A stretch of DNA of 64,000 bases from Zoogloea sp041911615 (GTDB lineage: Bacteria > Pseudomonadota > Gammaproteobacteria > Burkholderiales > Rhodocyclaceae). Below, piece by piece: positions 1-9,813 of the stretch. Position 1 is the stretch's first letter. The number at the start of each line of letters is the position of its first letter. The position numbers were made by a program, and so were the translations under genes. The DNA lies in contig NZ_JAYROR010000099.1 in assembly GCF_041911615.1 (NCBI RefSeq), positions 28,166 to 92,165 of the forward strand. The letters run 5' to 3'. A model generated the notes under the pieces. The model was not told where the DNA came from, did no database searches, and saw only the letters and a list, made by a program, of their open reading frames with translations.

Positions 1-524
1 CGATGCTGTTCGCGGGCCATCAGCAGCAGGGCTTCGAGTTCGCCCCGGAACAGCTCGGCGCGGCGGGGATAGTCGAAGGCCAGCGTCGATAGCGCCGACA
101 GGGCCTGGAAGTTGCCGGTGTTGCGGCCATAGATCGTCTCGACGCCGATGATGCCGACGATGATTTCTTCCGGTACGCCGTATTTTTCGCTCGCTGCCTT
201 GATCGTGTCCTGGTGGCGGTTCCAGAAGGCGACGCCGGCCTTGATGCGCACCGGCTCGATGAAGCGGCTGCGGTAGCGCTGCCATGAGCGCACGCCGGGG
301 TCCTTGGGCGGCGAGATGTACTTGATGACTGACGGCAGGTATTCGGCGCGGCGGAAGACGTAGGTCAGCGCATCTTTGTCGAAGCCATGCTTTTGTTGCA
401 TCTCCTCGATGAACTGCTGGGCTTCGGGCCGGTCGGCGTAGCGTTCGGCGGCGTGGCCGGTGCCGGCGGCGAGCCCGGCGAGCAGGAGCGGCACGAGGCG
501 CAGGCGGAACAGGGAAATCTTCAT
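1..524 (-). CDS. mltB: Lytic murein transglycosylase B, N-terminal part (cut by window edge)
   Basis: Periplasmic glycoside hydrolase of the MltB/GH103 family, which cleaves the MurNAc-GlcNAc bond of peptidoglycan and leaves a 1,6-anhydro end. The 174 visible residues start with a Sec-type signal (MKISLFRLRL, then a Leu/Ala core to about residue 26). They contain the family signature GVETIYG with the catalytic Glu near residue 129, followed by the NTGNFQAL segment. The 3' end lies outside the window. The ATG overlaps the stop of the upstream transglutaminase gene (ATGA), so translational coupling is likely. The family call is firm; the MltB subfamily is inferred from the motif context. Confidence 0.9.
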   Translation of the reverse strand, partial: MKISLFRLRLVPLLLAGLAAGTGHAAERYADRPEAQQFIEEMQQKHGFDKDALTYVFRRAEYLPSVIKYISPPKDPGVRSWQRYRSRFIEPVRIKAGVAFWNRHQDTIKAASEKYGVPEEIIVGIIGVETIYGRNTGNFQALSALSTLAFDYPRRAELFRGELEALLLMAREQH

Positions 525-2452
525 CGGGGGTGGAAAGTTCGGGTGGATTGGTGAAAGCGTCGCAGGCGCGCCGGGTCCGGGCCTGACGCGCCGTAGCGCA
601 GGCGGGCGTAGTCGGTGGCGATGGCGGTCAGGGCGTCGGCCAGATCCGGGCGGGCGCGGGCGACGCGTCCGGCGTAGTCGAGCGGGCCTTCCCAGTCGCG
701 ACGGGCAAGGCCGACGGCAGCGAGACGGGCGCAGACCCGATTCCAGCCGCGATCGATGGCGTCGCCGGCGCGGTGCCGGCGCAGCGCCCAAAGAGTAAGT
801 CCGCTCATCACGACCGCGCAGCCACCGGCCATCAGGGCGGCGATGGTCTGCCAGTCGGGTTCGCCGAAGCCGAGGCCGGCGAGCAGGGCGCGCTGGCGGG
901 CCGGATTGTACCCGAGAACCCATTGGTTCCAGCGGTTGTTGAGGGCGTCGAGGCGGTCGCGCAGGCCGTGTAGCCAGGCCAGATCGGCGCGTACCAGCAG
1001 CGGCAGGCGGGCACTGTCGGGCAGGGCGGCGGCGATGCCGCTCTGGATGCGCTGCGGGGCGCTGGCGGCCGTCGGGTCGATGCGCAGCCAGCCCTGGCCG
1101 GCGAGCCAGACCTCGGCCCAGGCGTGGGCGTCGGACTGACGCACGACGAGGCTGCCGTCCACCGGGTTGATTTCTCCGCCCTGGTAGCCCGTGACGACGC
1201 GGGCGGGCACGCCGGCGGCGCGCAGGGTGACGACGAAGGCGGCGGCGAAGTGCTCGCAAAAGCCCTGGCGGGTGTCGAAGAGGAAGCTGTCCACGTCGTC
1301 GCGACCCAGAGGCAGCGGTTCGAGGGTGTAGCGGAGGCGGCTGCGCTGGAAGTGTTCGATGGCGAGCGTCGGGATGTCGGCCGCGGCGTTGGCGCGCGCG
1401 CGAAGCTGGCGGCCGAGGTCGACGGTGCGTGGATTGCTGCCGGCGGGCAGGGCGAGGGCCTCGCGCAGGGAGGCGGCGTCTTCGTCGCGGCCGACCGGGG
1501 TGTGGGGGTAGGACACCAGCTCGATGCGGCGCAGGCTGTTCACCGGCTCGCGGGCGAGTAGCTGGTAATCCGTCGAGTAGCCCAGCCCCGGAACCACGGC
1601 CGGGAAGTCGAGGGCCAGCAGCCAGCGCGCGTTGTTGGGGCTGAGCGTGGTGGCGTAGGGGTAGGCGACGCCCTGTGGTCGGTAGGCCGGTTGGTCGTTC
1701 ACCCGCAGCGGACCCGCGCGCCAGGTGCGGCCGTCGAAGCGGGCAAGCACCGGACCGCGCCAGTAGCGTTCGGACGGGGGCGGCGGTTCGCCGGAGAAGT
1801 CGACCCGGAAGGCGATCTCGGACGATTCGCTGAGACGCGCCAGATCGCCCGGCGCCATGCTCTCGGACAGGCCGCTGCGGGCGAAGGCGTCGCTCGGCAG
1901 GCCCCACAGGGGGCCCTGCACGCGGGGAAACAGCACGAACAGCACGAGCATCAGCGGCACGGCCTGGGCGACGAGGCGAGCGGCGTCGCCGGCGCGGCGG
2001 CGCAGGCTGGCCGGTGATCCCTGCAGCGCCAGCAGGCTGGCGAAGCTGGCGACGGTGCCCAGCAGGGCGAGGCCGGCGATGGCCATGTCCTGCCGGTAGA
2101 AGAATTGGGCGAGCTGCATGAAGCAGCACAGCAGGACGACCGCGCGGCCGTCGCGCACGTTGCGGGTTTCGAGCAGCTTGAGACTGAGCAGGCCGGCGAG
2201 CAGGGCAACGCCGGGCTCCTTGCCGAAGAACTGGCGGAACTCGATCAGCACGCCGGCCAGCACCGCCAGGGCCAGACCGCCGAGCAGCAGGCGCGGTGGC
2301 AGACGTCCGCCGCGCCGGTCGATGAGTGCGCGCCAGCCCAGCAGCAGCGCGCACAGCCCGCTCAGGGCCGGTGCCAGGTGCGCCGCGTGGGGCGCGAGGC
2401 TCAGCGCGGCGGCGGCGAGGAGCCAGCCGGCCTGATCAGGACGTAGCGTCAT
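521..2452 (-). CDS. tgpA: Transglutaminase-domain membrane protein, TgpA/DUF3488 family
   Basis: 643-residue inner-membrane protein. Several hydrophobic segments fill roughly residues 8-180 (DUF3488 region). A periplasmic transglutaminase-like domain follows, with the triad visible as Cys399 (QGFCEHFA), His443 (SDAHAWAEVW) and Asp459 (RIDPTAA). One more membrane helix lies near residue 540, then a short cytoplasmic DUF4129-like tail. The Pseudomonas TgpA relative is a growth-essential periplasmic transglutaminase, but its substrate is unknown, so none is assigned here. The gene overlaps the DUF58 gene upstream by 17 bp and mltB downstream by 4 bp, which suggests a cell-envelope role in one operon. 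Confidence 0.87.
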   Translation of the reverse strand: MTLRPDQAGWLLAAAALSLAPHAAHLAPALSGLCALLLGWRALIDRRGGRLPPRLLLGGLALAVLAGVLIEFRQFFGKEPGVALLAGLLSLKLLETRNVRDGRAVVLLCCFMQLAQFFYRQDMAIAGLALLGTVASFASLLALQGSPASLRRRAGDAARLVAQAVPLMLVLFVLFPRVQGPLWGLPSDAFARSGLSESMAPGDLARLSESSEIAFRVDFSGEPPPPSERYWRGPVLARFDGRTWRAGPLRVNDQPAYRPQGVAYPYATTLSPNNARWLLALDFPAVVPGLGYSTDYQLLAREPVNSLRRIELVSYPHTPVGRDEDAASLREALALPAGSNPRTVDLGRQLRARANAAADIPTLAIEHFQRSRLRYTLEPLPLGRDDVDSFLFDTRQGFCEHFAAAFVVTLRAAGVPARVVTGYQGGEINPVDGSLVVRQSDAHAWAEVWLAGQGWLRIDPTAASAPQRIQSGIAAALPDSARLPLLVRADLAWLHGLRDRLDALNNRWNQWVLGYNPARQRALLAGLGFGEPDWQTIAALMAGGCAVVMSGLTLWALRRHRAGDAIDRGWNRVCARLAAVGLARRDWEGPLDYAGRVARARPDLADALTAIATDYARLRYGASGPDPARLRRFHQSTRTFHPR

Positions 2453-3412
2453 CGCGAGCGCCGAACAGCGCGAGGGCGGCGAGGCAGGTGTGGCGATGCC
2501 CCGCTCCGCGGGCCGGGGCGTACTCGATGCCGGGCAGGCGTAGCCCGTAGTCGAGCCCGGCGGCGTCGGCGTCGAGCACCCAGCGGGCGAGGCGAGCCAG
2601 ACGGGCGTCGGTGCTCATGCCGGTCGGCAGGTGCTGCCAGTCGAGCCAGACCGCCTGGCTGCCCGAGCCGTCGAACGTCTTGGTGCGCCACGGGCCGCCT
2701 CGGGCGACGTGCTTCCAGGCCACATGGCGCGGCGAGTCGGCCGGTTGGTGGTGTCGCAGGCCGGCGAAGTCGTCCCGCCCGCGGCCGCCGCCGCCGCTGC
2801 CGGGGCTCGGGTCGTCGCCATGGGGCAGCGGTGGGGCGGCGCGTTCGGGGGCGGGGTAGACGAGGCAGCGCTGGTCGGGTTGGAGCAGGCTCCAGGCGCG
2901 GATCAGGCCGAGCGGATGCCGGGTCTCGAGGGTCAGCCGCGGGAGGGGCTGCCAGCCGCGACGGGTCGTCGGCAAGACGATGTCACGGGTCACGCTGGCG
3001 CCGGGCGGGATGTCGAAAGGGTCGGTCGGGTCGGCGCCCGGGCGCAACACGAGGCCCAGGCGCGCCCGTGGCCCGGGATTGGAGACGATCAGCCCGAAGC
3101 GCGCCGGCGCGCCGCAGAACACGGCCTCGCTGCGGCCCGGTGCGATGCTCAGCGCCAGCAGGTTGCGAAACGCGTGGTGGATGCTGAGCCAGGCGACGCT
3201 GCCGATCAGGAAGGTGAGGGCGAAGCCCAGGCTCAGGCCGTAGTTGATCGACGCCAGCAACATCGTCAGCAGGGTGATGCCGACGGCGAGGCCGAAGCCG
3301 GTGGGCAGCACGAAAATGCGCCGCTGGCCGAGTCGGATCGGTGCCGGTTCGGGGCCACCAACACGGAACAGCCAGCGCCGCAGGCGCTCGCGCATGGCGG
3401 CGATGCGTGTCA

Positions 3413-3413
<1 letters not shown>
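2436..3413 (-). CDS. DUF58 domain membrane protein
   Basis: 325 residues. Two hydrophobic segments (about residues 30-75) are followed by a soluble region containing the DUF58 core with the conserved G-(R/S)-DDFAGLR and W-K segment (HVAWKHVARGG). DUF58 proteins, distant relatives of von Willebrand A folds, are nearly always encoded beside a MoxR ATPase. The pair is thought to act as a chaperone or assembly system, but no substrate is known here. The ATG overlaps the moxR stop by one base (TGATG), so the two are probably translationally coupled. A Gly-rich linker lies near residues 205-215. Confidence 0.87.
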
Positions 3414-4330
<917 letters not shown>

Positions 4331-4463
4331 GGCAGAGGCTTTTTTCGGCAGCGGGTTAAGTGGATAATGATTCCACAACAGCAGCCGGGCCGGGCGGCTT
4401 TGCCGACCCCGGGGCTGCAACAATCAACGCGCTTCTGCGACGTCACGCGAGAGGGGAGAGTTC

Positions 4464-5390
4464 ATGACGAGTACCGCATTCATCACGCACCGCGACTGCT
4501 GGCTTCATAACATGGGTGAGCACCACCCGGAATCGCCAGAGCGGCTGGCCGCCATCAACGACCGCCTGATCGCTGCCGGTCTCGACATGTATCTTTCCTT
4601 TCACGACGCGCCGATGGCCAGCGTAGAGCAGATCGCCCGGGCCCATCCCCGCGCCCATGTCGAGGAACTGCTCGCGAGCGTGCCCGAACACGGCATCCGC
4701 CACCTCGATCCCGACACCGCGGTCTGCCCCAATTCGATGAAGGCCGCGCTGCGCTCCGCGGGCGCCGGCATCCTCGCCACCGATCTTGTCATGGCCGGCG
4801 AGGCCGAGAACGCGTTCTGCGCGATCCGCCCACCCGGCCACCACGCCGAGGTGGATAAGGCGATGGGTTTCTGCTTCTTCAACAACGTCGCCGTTGCTGC
4901 CCGTCACGCCCTCGAAGCGCACGGGCTCAAACGCGTCGCCGTGATCGACTTCGACGTGCACCACGGCAACGGCACCGAGAGCATCTTCAAGGACGACCCG
5001 CGGGTGCTGATGGTCAGCATCTTCCAGCATCCGTTCTACCCATACAGCGGGGCCGACAATCCGGCGCCGAACATGGTGAATGTGCCGGTCAAGGCCGGGA
5101 CGCGGGGCGACGTGTTCCGAGAGATCGTCACCGACATCTGGATGCCCGCGCTGCGCAACCATGCGCCCGAGATGCTTTTCATCTCCGCCGGCTTCGATGC
5201 CCACTACGAGGACGACATGGGCTCCCTGGGCCTGGTCGAGGCCGATTACATCTGGGCCACCGAGCAGCTCAAGAAGGTTGCCGCCGAGACCGCCGGCCGG
5301 CGCATCGTGTCGATGCTGGAAGGCGGCTATTCGCTGTCTTCCCTGGCGCGCAGCGTGGTGGCGCATATCAAATCGCTGGCCGATCTCTGA
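4464..5390 (+). CDS. Histone deacetylase family protein (HdaH/AcuC-like)
   Basis: 308 residues, full length for the bacterial class II HDAC-like amidohydrolases. Zn and catalytic residues are visible in RPPGHHAEV, the DFDVHHGNGT loop (Asp and His ligands), AGFDAHYEDD (second Asp ligand) and the GGYSL tyrosine. In bacteria such proteins deacetylate polyamines, acetoin-pathway enzymes or other small amides; the sequence alone does not show which substrate applies. A Shine-Dalgarno-like GAGAGGGGAGAG precedes the ATG. It is probably monocistronic, since a hairpin with four T residues follows the stop. Confidence 0.92.
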   Translation: MTSTAFITHRDCWLHNMGEHHPESPERLAAINDRLIAAGLDMYLSFHDAPMASVEQIARAHPRAHVEELLASVPEHGIRHLDPDTAVCPNSMKAALRSAGAGILATDLVMAGEAENAFCAIRPPGHHAEVDKAMGFCFFNNVAVAARHALEAHGLKRVAVIDFDVHHGNGTESIFKDDPRVLMVSIFQHPFYPYSGADNPAPNMVNVPVKAGTRGDVFREIVTDIWMPALRNHAPEMLFISAGFDAHYEDDMGSLGLVEADYIWATEQLKKVAAETAGRRIVSMLEGGYSLSSLARSVVAHIKSLADL

Positions 5391-5433
5391 GCGGACGCCC
5401 GATTCGGGGCGGGGGAGGCCTCGCCGCTCCGGC

Positions 5434-5456
5434 GCCGGGCTGAAGTCCGGCTTTTC
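5434..5456 (+). terminator. Probable Rho-independent terminator after the deacetylase gene
   Basis: A 7-bp stem, GCCGGGC (5434-5440) with GTCCGGC (5445-5451) and one G-T pair, has a TGAA tetraloop and is followed by TTTT. The U-tract is short, so efficiency is uncertain. Confidence 0.5.
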
Positions 5457-5536
5457 GTAACATCAATTTGCGCCCGTCTAGCCTTCCGGAAGTGATTGGG
5501 TACAATGTTCAACTTTCCCTCTTTCCTCGAGCGCTC

Positions 5537-6415
5537 ATGATTACCGGTTCGATTGTCGCCATCGTCACGCCGATGCTTGAAGATGGCAGCCTGGATCTGC
5601 CCCGTTTCCGCAGCCTGATCGACTTCCACATCAAGGAAGGCACCGACGGGATCGTCGTCGTCGGCACCACCGGCGAGTCGCCCACCGTCAATGTCGAAGA
5701 GCACTGCGAACTCATCCGCGTGGCAGTCGAGCATTCCGCTGGGCGCATTCCCATCATCGCGGGTACCGGCGCCAACTCCACCCGCGAGGCCATCGAGCTG
5801 ACCGAGTTCTCCCGCAAGGCAGGTGCCGTCGCTGGCCTGTCGGTCGTGCCGTACTACAATCGGCCGACCCAGGAAGGCATGTATCGCCACTTCCGCGCCA
5901 TCGCAGAAGCCAGCCCGCTGCCGATGATCCTGTACAACGTACCGGGCCGCACCGTCGCAGACCTGTCGAACGACACCACCCTGCGCCTGGCCGAGATTCC
6001 GAACATCATCGGCATCAAGGACGCCACCGGCAGCATCGACCGTGCCTGCGACCTCGTCGCCCGCGCACCCAAGGATTTCGCCCTCTACACCGGCGACGAC
6101 ATGACCGCCATGGCCTTCATGATGCTTGGCGGCCACGGCACCATCTCGGTCACCGCCAACGTCGCGCCGCGTCTGATGCACGAGATGTGCGTGGCCGCCA
6201 TCGCCTGCGACGCTCCGCGTGCCCGCGATCTGAACGCCAAGCTCGTCATGCTGCATCGTGACTTGTTCTGCGAAGCCAACCCGATCCCGGTCAAGTGGGC
6301 GGTCGCCCGGATGGGGTTGATCGGCGACGCGATCCGTCTGCCGCTCACGCCGCTGTCCGAGTCCTGCCAGCCGCGCGTGCTCGAAGCCTTGCGTCAGGCC
6401 GGCATCGAAGTTTGA
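5537..6415 (+). CDS. dapA: 4-hydroxy-tetrahydrodipicolinate synthase
   Basis: 292 residues, normal family length. It condenses pyruvate with aspartate semialdehyde in the first committed step of lysine and diaminopimelate synthesis. The Schiff-base lysine is Lys161 (IGIKDATG), Tyr133 lies in ILYNVPGRT, and the GTTGESPT pyruvate-binding loop is near residues 43-50. The start at MITGSIVAIV matches the family; upstream residues are non-conserved. A TACAAT -10-like hexamer lies at 5501-5506. bamC follows after 74 bp on the same strand, an arrangement also known as dapA-bamC in enterobacteria. The upstream enzyme Asd is encoded elsewhere in this window (45804-46928). Confidence 0.97.
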   Translation: MITGSIVAIVTPMLEDGSLDLPRFRSLIDFHIKEGTDGIVVVGTTGESPTVNVEEHCELIRVAVEHSAGRIPIIAGTGANSTREAIELTEFSRKAGAVAGLSVVPYYNRPTQEGMYRHFRAIAEASPLPMILYNVPGRTVADLSNDTTLRLAEIPNIIGIKDATGSIDRACDLVARAPKDFALYTGDDMTAMAFMMLGGHGTISVTANVAPRLMHEMCVAAIACDAPRARDLNAKLVMLHRDLFCEANPIPVKWAVARMGLIGDAIRLPLTPLSESCQPRVLEALRQAGIEV

Positions 6416-6489
6416 ACCAAGCCCGGCTGCTCCTGTCGCAGTTGGGCAGATTGCAGTTGGACAGGTTTTTCCCACCCCGAGGGTTACGA

Positions 6490-7662
6490 ATGCAAAGCCG
6501 AAAACTGGCTTCCGGTGCGACGGTTCTCGTCGCGTTTGCACTGGCCGGATGCTCCGGTTCCTTGCTGGAATCGAAAAAGATCGATTACAAGAGCGCGTCG
6601 TCCACCGCCAAGCGCCCTTCGCTGGAAGTGCCGCCGGACCTCACCGTGCCGACCGCCGACGACCGCTACAGCGTGCCCGACGTCAGCCCCAAGGGCGTTG
6701 CCACGTATTCGGCCTACAGCGCGGAGCGCGCGGCCCAAGGTGCCGTCACCTCTGGCGCGCCGTCGGCTCAGCCGGCCACGTCCGTGGCCCCTCAGACCAT
6801 CGACAAGATGCGGGTCGAGCGCGCCGGGTCGCAGCGCTGGCTCGTGGTGCCCGGCACGGCCGACAAGCTGTGGCCGCAGGTCCGCGAGTTCTGGCAGGAG
6901 AACGGTTTCATCCTCAACGTCGACCAACCGGAAATCGGCGTCATGGAAACCGATTGGGCCGAAAACCGGGCCAAGATCAACGACGACATCCTGCGCCGAA
7001 CGCTGGGCAAGGTGATCGATGGTCTGTACTCCACGCCGGAGCGTGACAAATATCGGACGCGCCTTGAGGCGGGTACCGAGCCGGGTACAGTCGAGATCTA
7101 CATCAGCCATCGCGGCATGATGGAAATCTATCCGAACGAGGCCAAGGATCGCACCATCTGGCAACCCCGCGCGGCCGATCCGGAGCTGGAGGCGGAATTC
7201 CTGCAGCGCCTGATGGTTCGCCTCGGTGCCGACGAGACACGCGCCAAAGCCCAGATCGCAGTCGAGCCCAAGCTCGAGAAGGCGAGCCTGCAGAAGTCGG
7301 ATGGTGGCTCGTCGATGCTCCAGGTTCAGGAGGGTTTCGACCGCGCCTGGCGGCGCGTCGGCCTAGCGCTGGATCGCGTCGGGTTTACCGTCGAGGATCG
7401 CGATCGCACCCAGGGGCTATATTACGTCCGCTACGTTGATCCCGAGATCGACGTCAAGTCGAAAAAGGACGAAGGCATCCTGTCGAAACTCGCCTTCTGG
7501 CGAAGCGACAAGCCGCAGGTGCCGAGTGGTAGCCAGTATCGGATTTACGTGAAGGGGGCGGACGCGGCCTCGACAGTTCAGGTCTTGACCCGCGAAGGCG
7601 GCGTCGATACGTCCGAGTCGGCACGCAAGATCCTCGGGCTGCTGCATCAGCAATTGAAGTAA
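6490..7662 (+). CDS. bamC: Outer membrane assembly lipoprotein BamC
   Basis: 390 residues. A lipoprotein signal ends at lipobox LAGC (ALAGCSGS) near residue 20. An unstructured N-terminal stretch follows that includes LEVPPDLTVP, the conserved BamC segment that contacts BamD. Two helix-grip domains follow (about residues 100-220 and 270-385). BamC belongs to the Bam complex that folds outer-membrane beta-barrel proteins. The ATG at 6490 is chosen because the signal peptide begins there; the open frame extends further upstream into dapA without conservation. It is co-oriented with dapA and likely co-transcribed. Confidence 0.92.
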   Translation: MQSRKLASGATVLVAFALAGCSGSLLESKKIDYKSASSTAKRPSLEVPPDLTVPTADDRYSVPDVSPKGVATYSAYSAERAAQGAVTSGAPSAQPATSVAPQTIDKMRVERAGSQRWLVVPGTADKLWPQVREFWQENGFILNVDQPEIGVMETDWAENRAKINDDILRRTLGKVIDGLYSTPERDKYRTRLEAGTEPGTVEIYISHRGMMEIYPNEAKDRTIWQPRAADPELEAEFLQRLMVRLGADETRAKAQIAVEPKLEKASLQKSDGGSSMLQVQEGFDRAWRRVGLALDRVGFTVEDRDRTQGLYYVRYVDPEIDVKSKKDEGILSKLAFWRSDKPQVPSGSQYRIYVKGADAASTVQVLTREGGVDTSESARKILGLLHQQLK

Positions 7663-7715
7663 GCGTCGACGGGCCCAGCCGGTGGTTTGGCCGGGCGTCG
7701 TCTGCATGTTATTCG

Positions 7716-7757
7716 ATCCCCGTCCTGCACGTGCTGCATGACGGGGATTGTTGTTTA
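7716..7757 (+). terminator. Candidate terminator downstream of bamC
   Basis: Two 14-nt arms (7716-7729 and 7735-7748) pair with one mismatch around a five-base loop, followed by TGTTGTTT. The stem is strong but the U-tract is interrupted. Confidence 0.45.
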
Positions 7758-8090
7758 TGGTGGGGGCAGACGTGCAGGCGATGAAGAAGCGGGGCCGCTC
7801 GACGTGTTGGACTATTCCGAACTGTGCTTCCCTCGCGATGGCAGGCATGTGCCAGCATGAAGGCTAGGGGCTGGAAAATCGATGGCTTGAATATCGTTGA
7901 AGCCTCTGACGGGAGCACGTGAAATGAGCGTGAGAGTGTCAGCGATTGGCGCCGGTCCGAAAGGTGCTTTTAGGTAGAAGGGGCAGCGTTTTCGGTTCGC
8001 CAGTCTTGGGGAGCCGGGTTGTACCAGCTTGGTATTGCTGCTCCGGGGTTGAGCCGTGAATTCCTGTGGAATATGGCGAATTCCAGGCGT

Positions 8091-8122
8091 AAAAAAAGCC
8101 AACCCGCAGGTTGGCTTTTTTC
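8091..8122 (-). terminator. Rho-independent terminator of the Ala-rich lipoprotein gene
   Basis: A near-symmetrical hairpin, AAAAAAGCCAACC / GGTTGGCTTTTTT with a short CGCA loop, lies just past the stop of the leftward gene. Flanking A and T tracts make it usable in both directions. Confidence 0.85.
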
Positions 8123-8135
8123 AACGGGGAGAAGA

Positions 8136-8435
8136 TTACTTCTTCTCGGCGTTGGCGGCAGCGGCAGCGGCAGCGTTCTCGGCGGTGTTGCCAGCGGCAG
8201 CCGGGGCAGCAGCCGGAGCGGCGGCATCAGCGGGCTTGGCATCAGCAGCCGGGGCAGCGGCGGGAGCGGCAGCCGGGGCAGCGGCTTCAGCGGGCTTGGC
8301 ATCAGCAGCCGGAGCAGCCGGGGCAGCAGCAGCGGGGGCAGCAGCCGGAGCTTCAACGGGCTTCGGCTCTTCCTTCTTGCCGCAGGCGGTAACAGCGAGT
8401 GCAACGAGAGCAGCAACCAGGAGAGATTGTTTCAT
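8136..8435 (-). CDS. Small Ala/Pro-rich lipoprotein, function unknown
   Basis: 99 residues. The signal MKQSLLVAALVALAVTAC ends in a lipobox Cys at residue 18, so an outer-membrane or periplasm-facing lipoprotein is expected. The mature part starts GKKEEPKPVE and is then low complexity: two near-identical units of the type AAPAADAKPA(E/D)AAAPAAAPAA, then a polyalanine tail with terminal KK. No fold is recognisable. Similar Ala-rich lipoproteins are common near envelope genes in Betaproteobacteria. The gene stands alone, with a strong terminator and about 170 bp of upstream space. The repeats invite slippage, so length may vary between strains. Confidence 0.72.
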   Translation of the reverse strand: MKQSLLVAALVALAVTACGKKEEPKPVEAPAAAPAAAAPAAPAADAKPAEAAAPAAAPAAAPAADAKPADAAAPAAAPAAAGNTAENAAAAAAANAEKK

Positions 8436-8607
8436 TGTTGGTTTCCCTTATCGATAAATGAAGTACAACAAGCTTTAATCAGGAGCAATCGGGTGGGGAT
8501 CCGATCTGCACTGAATGCTATCACGGAGGAAGTGCTTGAATAAAGACATTGTTGCGTTGCCGCAACAGGCATGGGCGGAAAATCGCCCATCCTGTCAATA
8601 CGTTGGC

Positions 8608-9735
8608 CTATTCGATCAGATTTTTTGATGGATGGGCGAAGCCGCTGCAATACCAGTCGTAAAGCAAGGCGATGCCTTCCTCGGACAAACCCTTGATGGA
8701 GTCGATGTGCCGCTCGTCGGCGAGGTGCTGCAGCAGGTCGCGGTCTTCACTTTCGACAGGCACCGGTTCGCCGTTCAGGAAGAACTGCTCGTCGGAGAAA
8801 AGCAGGAGACTGCGCGCATCGAGTCGGTAGCCCGTTGCGCAGGCGGCAACGAACTCGTCGTGCTCGAGGGGATCGTCCGGACAGTCGAAGAAGACATGCG
8901 GTTTGGGCTCGGTGAGGTAGGCGCCGAGAAAGCTGCGTACGTCGTCGCGATCCCAGGTAATTCGACGGAGGGTTTCCGCGACGCGGTCGATCATGGTGTC
9001 GCTGATCTGCGCGGAGTGATCCTGACGTACCAGATCAGGGTCGGCGTAAATGCCGTCGAGCTGGAGGGTGTCCTGCAGGTGGACGAGGAACTGCTGGGCA
9101 AGCTCCTGGGACGTCGGCGAGCGGAAGCCGATGGAGTAAGTGGTGCATTCGCCGATGGCGATGCCGTTGTGAGCCCAGTGTGGAGGCAGGTAAAGCATGT
9201 CGCCAGGCTCCAGCACCCAATCGTAGACGGGCTGGAAATCCTGAAGGATCTTGAGCGGGGCATCTTCGACGAGGCTGCGGTCGTCTTGGTCGCTGATGAG
9301 CCAGCGGCGCTGGCCGATGCCCTGCAGCAGGAATACGTCGTAGTTGTCGAAGTGGGGGCCGACGCCGCCATTATCGACGGCGTAGCTGACCATCAGATCG
9401 TCGAGGCGGGCCTGTGGGATGAAATCGAAGCGATGTAGCAATGCGTCGCCATCCGGGCAGAACAGGTTCAGGCCCGATACCAGTACCGTCCAGGGGTGCT
9501 TCTTGCGGCGCAGGTCGGCGGCTTTCTGGGGGCCGTGGATGACTTCCCAGGTGTGGCCGTCGTGGGTGACGTAGCGCGATTCGACGTCTGGATCGCGGGC
9601 GAGCTGGAACAGTTCTTCCTTGGTCACCACGCCGGTGAAGCCGGGGATCGCCTGACGCACCAAGAGCGGTTTCTTTTGCCAGTATTCGGCGAGGAATTCT
9701 TCGGCCGAAAGGCCACCAAGAAGTGTGTTTGTCAT
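8608..9735 (-). CDS. roxA: Cupin/JmjC ribosomal protein hydroxylase (RoxA/YcfD-type)
   Basis: 375 residues. It resembles the bacterial 2-oxoglutarate/Fe(II) ribosomal oxygenases such as E. coli YcfD/RoxA, which hydroxylates an arginine of ribosomal protein L16. The iron-binding HxD is His128/Asp130 (GPHFDNYDVF) and the distal His is in PPHWAHNG near residue 189. N-terminal cupin and C-terminal winged-helix-like parts fit family length. The open frame runs far upstream, antisense to rlmD; the start MTNTLLGG was chosen because conservation begins there. It is divergent from rlmD, another ribosome-modifying enzyme. The L16 substrate is inferred from family. Confidence 0.88.
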   Translation of the reverse strand: MTNTLLGGLSAEEFLAEYWQKKPLLVRQAIPGFTGVVTKEELFQLARDPDVESRYVTHDGHTWEVIHGPQKAADLRRKKHPWTVLVSGLNLFCPDGDALLHRFDFIPQARLDDLMVSYAVDNGGVGPHFDNYDVFLLQGIGQRRWLISDQDDRSLVEDAPLKILQDFQPVYDWVLEPGDMLYLPPHWAHNGIAIGECTTYSIGFRSPTSQELAQQFLVHLQDTLQLDGIYADPDLVRQDHSAQISDTMIDRVAETLRRITWDRDDVRSFLGAYLTEPKPHVFFDCPDDPLEHDEFVAACATGYRLDARSLLLFSDEQFFLNGEPVPVESEDRDLLQHLADERHIDSIKGLSEEGIALLYDWYCSGFAHPSKNLIE

Positions 9736-9757
9736 CGCGCGATTATAGCGCGTCGGA

Positions 9758-9785
9758 TTGCATTGGCCGGGCCCCCCGCTAAAAT
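9758..9785 (+). promoter_or_regulatory. Sigma70-type promoter for rlmD
   Basis: TTGCAT (9758-9763) and TAAAAT (9780-9785) are separated by 16 bp. The predicted transcript would start near 9792, downstream of the ATG at 9784, which argues for translation from 9814. Confidence 0.6.
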
Positions 9786-9813
9786 GTCGGCCTTCATTTT
9801 CGGACGCCAATTC

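Larger units (their letters stand above)
7663..8135. other. 473-bp gap between bamC and the convergent lipoprotein gene
   Basis: It contains a candidate bamC terminator (7716-7757) and the lipoprotein terminator (8091-8122). The roughly 330 bp between them has short open frames on both strands, but none has a ribosome binding site with protein-like composition, and I recognise nothing. It may be degraded sequence. Confidence 0.5.

Noticed and set aside
7709..8102. Short minus-strand frames in the bamC downstream gap as genes
   Set aside because: There is no ribosome binding site, no hydrophobic or domain pattern, and the frames overlap each other and two terminators.
8160..8340. Repeats that might suggest a CRISPR array or tandem DNA repeat element
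   Set aside because: The repeats are in frame, code for an Ala/Pro tail of a lipoprotein, and lack unique spacers.
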